Shown here piece after piece: positions 56,605 to 64,000 of a DNA stretch of 64,000 bases. Made by a program: the position numbers and the translations under genes. The stretch is from Waltergamsia citrina (lineage: Eukaryota > Ascomycota > Sordariomycetes > Hypocreales > Bionectriaceae): assembly GCA_022814615.1 (NCBI GenBank), contig JAKLNE010000070.1, positions 62,001 through 126,000 on the forward strand, written 5' to 3'. The notes under the pieces were generated by a model, which saw only the letters and a program-made list of their open reading frames with translations, made no database searches and was not told the origin of the DNA. Numbering within the stretch: the stretch's first letter is position 1; each line of letters starts with the position of its first letter.

Positions 56605-57896
56605 GATGGTGATGACGTAAGAATGGTGAGAGAGTGTGTGTGAGTGAGAAGGTGCGAGAGCTTAGCTGGGACGCTCGGCTGAGAGAAGCTGCGCGTACCA
56701 GAGGCACTTAACTGCCGCTGAACGGTAGACAAAATAGCTGGTTTGGGAAGACGTATGGAGCTTCAAAGATCTGAACAGTTGGACTCGGAGGAAGCTCACG
56801 GCTAGAAGTCAGCTGAGAAGAGGTTGGAGAGGATTCAATCGATGTCAGGGTCTTGAGCGAGAGCTGAAGTCAAGGGCGGACAGAGGATGAAAGAAGCTCA
56901 AGAGAAATTGGGGGGATGGATTCAAGGACCTCAATGAGTACCTAGAGAGAATGGAGCACGGAGCATGGAGCACAGGGAATGGAGAATGGAGAATGGAGGG
57001 GGGTCCCACTGACGCTACTCTCGCATCTGGGAATCGAATCTTGGATGGCTGGCGTCGAGAAAGGGTACAGGTCGTGGTTATTGTGGCACGATGACAGTAC
57101 TAGGAGGTACGGATGACAAAGGGAGCGCTAGGATGCCGTAGTTTACCGCGAAGCGGGTGGAATGCCCGAGAGGCATAACAGTGGCCACAGTTGACACCAT
57201 CGGTTGAAAGTAGACCTGGTATTATTAGTGGGAGTAAAAGTACACGAGGATGAGGCGCTTCTGACGGATGTGCGTGCCAGATCGGGTAAGGCAGGATCGT
57301 CATGACGCACAGTGTCACCCTGATGATCAAGACAGCCTGTTGATGCCAAAGACACTGTACTAATAAAGGGAAATGATATGGAGTGGTACCGTGCGAACTG
57401 CCCTGTCGCAAATGGCGGGGAAGCGCCTCTGCCCGGTTATTGGCGTCTCTTTACCTCACCAGCATGCTGGCTATTAGGTACGTGACCTCAACTGAAGCAC
57501 AGGGTAGGAGATTACCGAAACATGAACAATTTAAGAAAACAAACCGTTATTACCTGAAGAAATCTTTCTGAAAAATGAACTGAATTATATTGGTTCTTCT
57601 CGTTTCATGGAATCCTGTGAGGTGGTCAGCCGTATTATTAGCAGCTAAGGTGGCGCCAAGATCGCTACCCGCAAGCACCCGCAAAGCTCTCCCGTGTCCA
57701 TTTCATTCAGGGGTTTCTTAGTCATCAACACTTTCTGGTACCTGCAGCCCAGAGCAGAGGCGGGAAGCGGGCCACGATAGCTGCAATTCGAGGAACGCGA
57801 AAGTCGACGCGCCGATCACCACGTCCAACTCTCCACGCTCCTTTGGCCATCAAGAACATTCCAAACTTGCACAAATCTTTCGGGAAAAACGTAACA
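56605..57896. other. Divergent intergenic region, 1.3 kb
   Basis: This lies between the AT-hook gene and DPM1. A short GGAGCA/GGAGAATG minisatellite-like stretch sits at 56950-57000. No gene is supported; frames at 57100-57411 lack domains. Confidence 0.55.
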
Positions 57897-58683
57897 ATGG
57901 CTCCCACATCGAAGGACAAGTACTCGATCATCCTGCCCACCTACAATGAGCGCAGGAACCTCCCCATCATGGCTTGGTTGCTGAACCGCACCTTCACTGA
58001 GGCGTAAGCCAACCCGCCCTTGAAAATCTATTAACTTATTATCTTAGCTGACTCCTTGCTGTAGCAAACTCGACTGGGAACTCATCATCGTCGACGATGG
58101 CTCCCCCGATGGCACCCAAGAGGTCGCCCACCAGCTCATCAAAGCCTACAGCCCCCACATTGTCCTCAAACCACGCGCAGGCAAACTCGGCCTCGGAACC
58201 GCCTACGTCCACGGCCTCAAATTCGCAACCGGCAATTTCGTCATCATTATGGACGCCGACTTTAGCCACCACCCCAAGTTCATCCCTCAAATGGTGGCCC
58301 GCCAAAAAGCCGGCAACTACGACATTGTCACGGGCACGAGATACGCGGGCGACGGCGGTGTCTTTGGCTGGGACCTGAAGCGCAAGTTTGTATCGCGCGG
58401 GGCGAATCTGTTTGCCGATACGGTGCTGAGACCGGGCGTGAGTGATGTGACGGGCAGTTTCAGGCTGTATAAGAAGCAGGTGCTGGAGAAGGTGATTTCG
58501 AGCACCGAGAGTAAGGGGTATACGTTCCAGATGGAGATGATTGTGAGGGCTAAGGCTATGGGGTGCTCGGTCGCCGAGGTGCCCATCTCGTTTGTTGATC
58601 GTCTCTATGGTGAGAGCAAGCTGGGCGGTGACGAGATTGTCGAGTATGCGAAGGGTGTGTTTACGCTGTGGATGAAGGTGTAA
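57897..58683 (+). CDS. DPM1: Dolichol-phosphate mannosyltransferase catalytic subunit (human-type DPM1)
   Basis: Two exons, 57897-58003 and 58065-58683, give 241 residues. It is a GT2 (GT-A fold) enzyme: YSIILPTYNERRNLP at the start, LIIVDDGSPDGT for nucleotide binding, the metal-binding DAD motif (residues 99-101, IMDADFSHHP), then GTRYAGDGGVFGWDLKRK, DVTGSFRLYKK, and EVPISFVDRLYGESKLGG. There is no C-terminal membrane anchor, so this is the human/S. pombe type that needs DPM2 and DPM3 for ER attachment, unlike S. cerevisiae Dpm1. It makes Dol-P-Man for N-glycans, GPI anchors and O-mannosylation. The 61-base intron has GTAAGC and CTGTAG signals. Confidence 0.97.
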
Positions 58684-58880
58684 AGGGGGGCATTATACAA
58701 CGAAGAGAACGATAATATGTGTCATTTTGTCGAGATCATGGAGGGTAGGGCGTTGGGCGGAACGCCCGCATCATTTTCTAATAATCAAAGACTTCCACAT
58801 CCACTTCGAAAACGCGCATTCATGTCTGTGTTGCTTTTCACAGATTCTCACTTGTTGAATTCAGTCATAATGCCCTGACT

Positions 58881-59816
58881 TTACATGTTCCTCCCACCTG
58901 TCACCATAATCGTCTGACCTGACACATACGAGAACAACGGGCTAGCAACAGCTAGGATACTACTCGCCGCTTCCGTCGCTGAACCAGGCCTTCTCAAGGG
59001 GATATCAGCAAAAGCAGCATCCCCAGCGGCCGCCTTCTGCTTCGCCGGAATACCCAGCGCAATCTTCTCCCCATCCGGACCCGTCACAAACGCGCCTTCC
59101 TCCTTGTCCGCGGTCAGACGGGTCTGAATATGTCCAAAGGCGACAGTATTAGCACGCACACCAAACGCTGGTCCCCATTCCTTGGCAATGGTCTTGGTGA
59201 AGCCCGTGATGCCGGCCTTGGCAAGACCATAGTTGATCTGCCCGGCGTTGCCGTGGATACCTGAGGTAGATGAGATGTTGACGATACAGCGAGACTGGCC
59301 GTCCTTTACGCGGAAGTAAGGCGCAGCGGCGCGGACGAGCTGGAAGGGCGCGGTGCAGTGCAGGGCGATGATGTTGTCCCATTGCTTATCGGTCATTTTG
59401 TGAATCACACCGTCCCAGGTGTAGCCGGCATTGTTGACAATGATGTTAATCTTGCCGCCGCCAAAGTCGGCTGCTTGCTTGACGAGTGAGGAGATGTAGT
59501 CACTGTCGAGGATGTTGCCGGCAACGGCGATGGCCTGCCCGCCGTTCTTGTTGATGCCATCGGCAACTTGTTTACTCTTGTCTGCGAAAGTGTTAGCTTT
59601 CGCTCTATGGATAGAGGTTTGCTTTTACTTTGGAGGGGAAATCATGGTACCAGCGTCAATGTCGGCGACAACCACCTTTGCGCCCTCCTTGGCAAATAAC
59701 TTTGCTGCCTCTGCTCCAATACCCTGGCCGCTACCTGTGATAATAGCGACTTGGCCGGCAAGCATACCCTTGGGGTAGTTGAGGTGGCCGGCGAGCTGGT
59801 CGACTCTGTCTGTCAT
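58881..59816 (-). CDS. Short-chain dehydrogenase/reductase (3-oxoacyl-reductase-like)
   Basis: Two exons, 59816-59651 and 59581-58881, give 288 residues. The cofactor motif is TGSGQGIG (about 28-35) and the acidic residue in VVVADIDAD after beta-2 favours NAD(H). NNAG (about 100) and the catalytic Ser and Tyr-x3-Lys (NISSTSGIHGNAG, then NYGLAKAG) are intact. The C-terminal GQTIMVTGGRNM is the usual SDR end. An extra loop between ADKEEGAF and AKQKAAAG lies in the substrate-binding region. The fold fits FabG-like oxidoreductases; the substrate is unknown. Donor GTACCA is weak, but the join DIDAD-KSKQ restores a continuous SDR sequence. It is tail-to-tail with DPM1 (197 bases). Confidence 0.92.
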
Positions 59817-60729
59817 GATTGCTGCTTCTGGCTTTCTTTCTGGTCAATTTTCGGTACCGATATGAAGTGTATTGGAAGCTTACGATTGAGATTGACCTTG
59901 GCACAGGACTACAGGTGAATAGAGAACGCGCACGAATATAATTGTATGAGAAAGAGAGGCAGGTCGAGAGCTTACAAGGAGTTACCGGCACAAATTAATT
60001 ATTACCCCATATCGTTGCTCGAGGTGCCGAGGTAAGTCGCGGCATCGCTTAGCCGCTACTGCACTCTTTGGGGAAACCCTGTCGGCCGTAAGTAACCCTG
60101 ACCCAGCGGGGTTCCTCAAGGGTTACTGAAAGGTAACCAACTCGTCTACTATTAGTATATGTTGGATTTGATTATACGACTGGACATACATGTCATGAGG
60201 GTTTCATTCTGTCTTCTCTTACTTGGCTCAAGAAGAGAGCATGGCACGAGTAAATGCCTACAAATCTTGATGGAAAGCTGTTCCACAGTAACCCTAACCC
60301 TTACCACTACTATGACACAATGTGTGGATTCAGTGCGATAAGGAGGTTATAAGGTCATCTGAATTAGAAAAAAAGAAGTTATAAAAATATGTTAACTCTT
60401 ATTACAAATTCAATCTATTCTATTTTATAGTTCTATTACAAAACAAACCGAGCCAAGGCCCGGAACTGGCAATACCAAGACCCCGACCACGCTACTGCGC
60501 GCCATTAGACTCGTGCCCACATCGCGGGATAAATCCAGACTTTTCCCATCTCAAAAATTCCGCCCTCAACCATGTCGCTGCATTAGCTATCCCTACTCTC
60601 TGGTTCTGATGGATCTAGGCGTCTACCTAGTGCGCGGGCAACGTCACCGACATGCACTCAACGTACGGATGACAACTGCTAGGAGTCTAGGCTACTACCC
60701 TTCGCGCCCACTCCTACTCGACGACAGTC
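59817..60729. other. Divergent intergenic region between SDR and transcription factor
   Basis: No gene is supported. The block 60340-60440 is AT-rich. A short CCCTAACCCTTACC stretch (60291-60304) resembles telomeric repeat but is only one and a half units. Confidence 0.55.
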
Positions 60730-62386
60730 ATGTATCAAGCTTCTCAACCTAAGAGGAGCTGCTCAAGTTGCCGTCGAAAACGGCGGCGCTGCGACATCCC
60801 AGACCCAGGTACAAGTACCAGCTGTACTGCCTGTCTCAAGGCGAAAGAACCGTGCATATTTCCTGGTGTGCGTCCGTACGATACGTTTGTCGTCACGGCA
60901 TGTCAGGACAAACAAATTCGTCCACCTCGTTGCTCTGTGACTCCCTCGGCTTTCCTGCATACTACAGTATCTGAACTAGAATTTGTCTGGAGCTTGACGC
61001 AGAAGCAACCGTTTCCTTATGATCCTCCCTCTGCTGATTCTATGGATCATGATGGTGACAATGATCCCTGGTGGCTAGAAGCGTGGCAGAGACATTCTTG
61101 CCAGTCTCAACTGTCTTTCTTGCGGCCTGCTAGTCTATTTGATCTCGGCCCCGGGTCTAAGACTATGAGTCAAGTCGAAGGATATCTTTTCCAATACTGT
61201 AGGTCCTTCTGAGTGAATGCGATTGGGATTTCTATCTACTCGTTACCATACTGACGCTATCGTGTCGTTAGACGACCAAGTCATCAGTAAAGTCTGGGCG
61301 TACGATCCAAAAGACAACAACGCCTTTCGTGATGCCATTCTCCCCCATGCAGCAGCCCCTTCGGCTGGCCCACTCCTCCTGACCGTCTTAGCGCTCAGCG
61401 CCGCGGAATGGGCTCGCTCGTCCGAAGACCAGCATGAACGCTATCACAACCTATCGCTGTCATACAAAACAAAGGCATTGAACCGGATGCGAGACCTTAT
61501 AGATTCCAGCTACTTTGCCGAGTACAATCTCCTCACCTGTGTCTTATTGTCGGCACTCGAGATTATTACCGGCGGAGGAGCTTGGATACAACACCTTAGA
61601 GGTCTATTAGCACTGCAACACAGATTTGGCTCTCATATTGACCCGTCTGTCCTCGCGTTTGCATTGCAATTTTCGTATACACGGTATACCCTTTCCATGA
61701 CCGCTCGACTTCCTAACGAGGACGAAGAATCTTTCGAGCGCGCTCTCGGGGTCGTCATCCTGAGAGGCAGTCCACAAGGAGCCACGAACGGGCTATCATT
61801 GGACCCTTGTGTTGGCTGCCCTACTGGTCTATTACATGTTATTGCACGCATCTCTCGGCTCCCTACGATGAAGCAGAGGGCCTCGCAAACGTACGAGGAC
61901 TGCCGAGCCACCCTTAAAGAAGTCGACCTTCTCGAGGCTCACATAAACGACTCCCTGCCGCGTGAGATTGATTCATATAGTCTTGGATTGCGTAAAAGCA
62001 TGGAAGCTTTCCAATGCGCCGCATGGGTTTATTTACGTCTAGCTGGCTTCGAGTCCCCGGCTAACAATGAGCTGGTTTCACAGACGCTGGATAAGCTACT
62101 GGCCTGTCTGTTGTCCATCATCACCGGAGAGCAACGCCGGTTGTTCCCCATGTGGCCACTCTTCATAGCAGGATGCGCTTGCTCTACCGAGGAGCATCGT
62201 GCCATCGTGCTGGAGCTTTTTGATCGATTGATACCACTGTGGCCTGTGGATAATGTCAATGCTCCATGGAGAGCTATATGGAAGGTCTGGCAAGCACGAG
62301 ATCATCGTGAGCCGTACAGTCAACACTTACGGATTGACTGGCCAGAGCTGCTGGAAAGAATGGGTTGGATGCTTACCTTGACATGA
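60730..62386 (+). CDS. Zn2Cys6 fungal transcription factor (Fungal_trans_2 type)
   Basis: Two exons, 60730-61198 and 61272-62386, give 527 residues. The zinc cluster is at residues 11-39: Cys spacing is CX2CX6CX10CX2CX6C, with the basic loop RRKRRR between the second and third Cys. A middle region includes an aromatic/acidic stretch (DGDNDPWWLEAW). The long C-terminal part has the helical features of the Fungal_trans_2/DUF3468 domain: AFRDAILPHAAAPS, LLLTVLALSAAEWAR, YHNLSLSYKTKALNRMRDLI, LLTCVLLSALEIITGGG and WPLFIAGCACSTEEHR. The intron (GTAGGT donor, TGTTAG acceptor) restores FQYYDQVISKVW. Its targets are unknown; the neighbouring SDR and MFS transporter are candidates by position. Confidence 0.92.
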
Positions 62387-62714
62387 GATTTCAGTAACAA
62401 TTTTAATCATTATCGTTGTTCACAAAGGGAGTTGTGTAATCCCTGATCATAGCTTGGGTGGGTGGCTTATTCTCATTTATCACTATTCGGGCCCTGCTTG
62501 TATCATCACTATCCCGTGTATGGCATCATCACACCCTTTATCTATCACTGGTATTGGTCCCAAGAAACGTACACCACGAGCAAGCAGATCACGACGCACA
62601 AGCATCAGCTCACACAAGGCAGGCCATCACAGCTCATCTCACAGCATTTTTCGCAAAAGAACATTCCTCTCACGTCGATCTTCACGTGGCCTGGAAGTCC
62701 CCCCTCCGGAGCCC
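62387..62714. other. Intergenic region between convergent genes
   Basis: Short 3' flank between the transcription factor and the MFS transporter. Three overlapping small frames lack domains. Confidence 0.6.
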
Positions 62715-64000
62715 TTACTGTTTGAGGGCGCCGGCCGGGTCGATCGTCTCATTGTCACCCCATGTCACATCGCGGCCATTCTTGGCTAGGTACTCCTTCC
62801 ACTCATTGTCCTCGTTGTCCAGGACCTTGTCACCGTCTTGCAGAACGAACCAAGCGTTCAGGGCACCAATCACGGCAAATGCGGAACCGATGAGGAACAC
62901 GACCATGTTACCTTTGGCAGAGTCGTTGATGTAGGATGCAGTGATGGCAGAGAAGACCTCGGTACCAATAGCAGCGCCTGCCTTGGAGCAGGCAGAGATG
63001 AAACCCATAGTTTGACCTCGGATCGAAGTCGGGAAGGGCTCCGTGGCCATGATAGCAACAGTACTAAGTCCATAGGTTAGCCAATCTGAACTTGATTGCG
63101 ATTTTCGTCTTTTCAACTTACCATCCTGGGCCAACCTCGCCGAGGGTGAGGAAGACTCCGTACAGGACAATGAAGAGGGGGAAAATGTTTTGAATCTGCT
63201 CGTTCGCCCCTCCCAGTACGAATCCTAGCAAAGCCTGTAAACTGTAGCCAAGGCACTGCGTCTTTCTGCGACCGATCTTATCGGAGAGCCAACCACCGAT
63301 GAATGGACCGGGCAGGTAAAACGAGTTGATGAGAGCACCCCATCCCAGGTTCTGCACCAGCGTGTTGTCGGGGTTAACCTTCGAGATGATGACAGAGCTG
63401 AAGATACCGAAGGGGATGGAAATGTAGTTGTACAGGAACCAACCGAGACATGCGCCAATGAGACGGCGGTAGTACTTCTTGACGATGAGCAGGTAGGGCA
63501 CTCTTTGCTTGCGCATGGCCGACTTGCGATAGGCAGTGGACACCCTCATCCGGAGACGGAAGAAGAAGATGGACACCGGTGGGATGATTCCGAGAGCGAG
63601 AGCCAGGCGCCATACAAGCTCGTAGTGCTTCATCTCCTTGTTGACGCAGAGAAGAAGGATCAAGGGAATGAGGGCGCCAAAGGTGTAACCTAGGCCAGCG
63701 GCAAGATCAACGACCATGGCGAAGATGAATCCTCTGCTCTTGCGGAAGTTGTTAGCTTCGTCAGAAGCCTCCAAAGCACCAGCACCTGTAGCGCAAGGTT
63801 GGTTAGCTTGGGGCTATACTCGACAAAACCATGGGATGTAGACGGCTTACCAGCGACTGGGTACTCTCCTCCAGCTCCAACACCGCCAACACCACGGGCA
63901 ATGACCAGCATCCACAGCATGCCGGTCGCAGTAATGCCGTTAGCGGCAGCGCTCATGGCAACACCGACCATGAGGACAATGGTAGTCAAGATAGCACCCG
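62715..64000 (-). CDS. MFS transporter, Git1/PHS (glycerophosphodiester or phosphate) type, 5'-truncated
   Basis: Three exons are visible, 64000-63851, 63785-63122 and 63063-62715, about 386 residues; the N-terminus is outside the window. The motif RGVGGVGAGGEYPVAG is the PHS-family loop, with Glu as in Git1 where Pho84 has Asp. Membrane helices follow (GFIFAMVVDLAAGLGYTFGAL, WRLALALGIIPPVSIFFF). The second-half MFS loop is GGWLSDKIGRRKTQ and the late motif GEVGPGCTVAIMATEPFPTSIRGQ. The cytosolic C-terminus is acidic. In yeast, Git1 imports glycerophosphoinositol and glycerophosphocholine under phosphate limitation. I favour that assignment over inorganic phosphate, but other organic anions are possible. 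Confidence 0.87.

Noticed and set aside
60291..60304. Telomere-like CCCTAACCC
   Set aside because: Only about one and a half units of the repeat, deep inside a gene-containing region; no sign of a chromosome end.
1..64000. CRISPR array, prophage, intact transposon or secondary-metabolite core gene
   Set aside because: No spaced direct repeats, transposase, reverse transcriptase, PKS, NRPS or terpene-synthase motif was seen; the window is eukaryotic.

Overview
The window comes from the nuclear genome of a filamentous ascomycete (Pezizomycotina). Genes carry short spliceosomal introns (about 50-90 bases) with GTAAGT/GTATGT-type donors, CTAAC/CTGAC-like branch sites and AG acceptors. Both strands carry genes, there are no operons, two tRNA genes have introns, and gene families are typically fungal (CYP51A-type sterol demethylase, Zn2Cys6 regulator, GMC alcohol oxidase, human-type soluble DPM1). 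A Sordariomycete, perhaps Hypocreales, is my guess; the sequence alone does not settle it. Exon boundaries were worked out by hand from splice signals and reading-frame continuity.

Left part (1-13.9 kb): a 5'-truncated poly(ADP-ribose) glycohydrolase, a YAT-family amino acid permease, a small unknown acidic protein on the minus strand, an 11-exon alcohol oxidase, and a CYP51A-like lanosterol 14-alpha-demethylase followed by an AT-rich island.

Middle part (13.9-41 kb): mostly housekeeping. It holds a large VPS9-ankyrin-PX-BAR protein (VARP/Vrl1-like), a conserved unknown fungal protein with an 8-base first coding exon, the OLA1/YchF GTPase/ATPase, a PPPDE/DeSI-type protease, and a divergent pair of mitochondrial genes (uS11m and Tim44). 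It continues with a transferrin-receptor/Tre1-like membrane protein that appears catalytically dead, the Dap1/MAPR heme protein, tRNA-Leu(CAA), an F-box-like protein, the retromer subunit Vps35 and tRNA-Ala(TGC).

Right part (41-64 kb): a 1130-residue disordered single-pass membrane protein of unknown function, an alcohol-acetyltransferase-family enzyme, a CSC1/OSCA-type channel protein, a roughly 4 kb gene-poor stretch, an AT-hook protein, dolichol-phosphate mannosyltransferase DPM1, a short-chain dehydrogenase, a Zn2Cys6 transcription factor and a 5'-truncated Git1/PHS-type MFS transporter cut by the window edge.

Connections: CYP51A and Dap1 belong to the same sterol pathway, and the VARP-like protein and Vps35 both act in endosomal sorting. 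uS11m and Tim44 share one intergenic promoter region. I see no self-contained novel system such as a defence island, CRISPR array, intact mobile element or clear biosynthetic cluster. The strongest leads are the Tre1-like pseudo-peptidase, the natural histidine at the CYP51A position equivalent to L98, an over-represented TACTAGTA palindrome in the intergenic gaps, and two conserved-looking proteins of unknown function.
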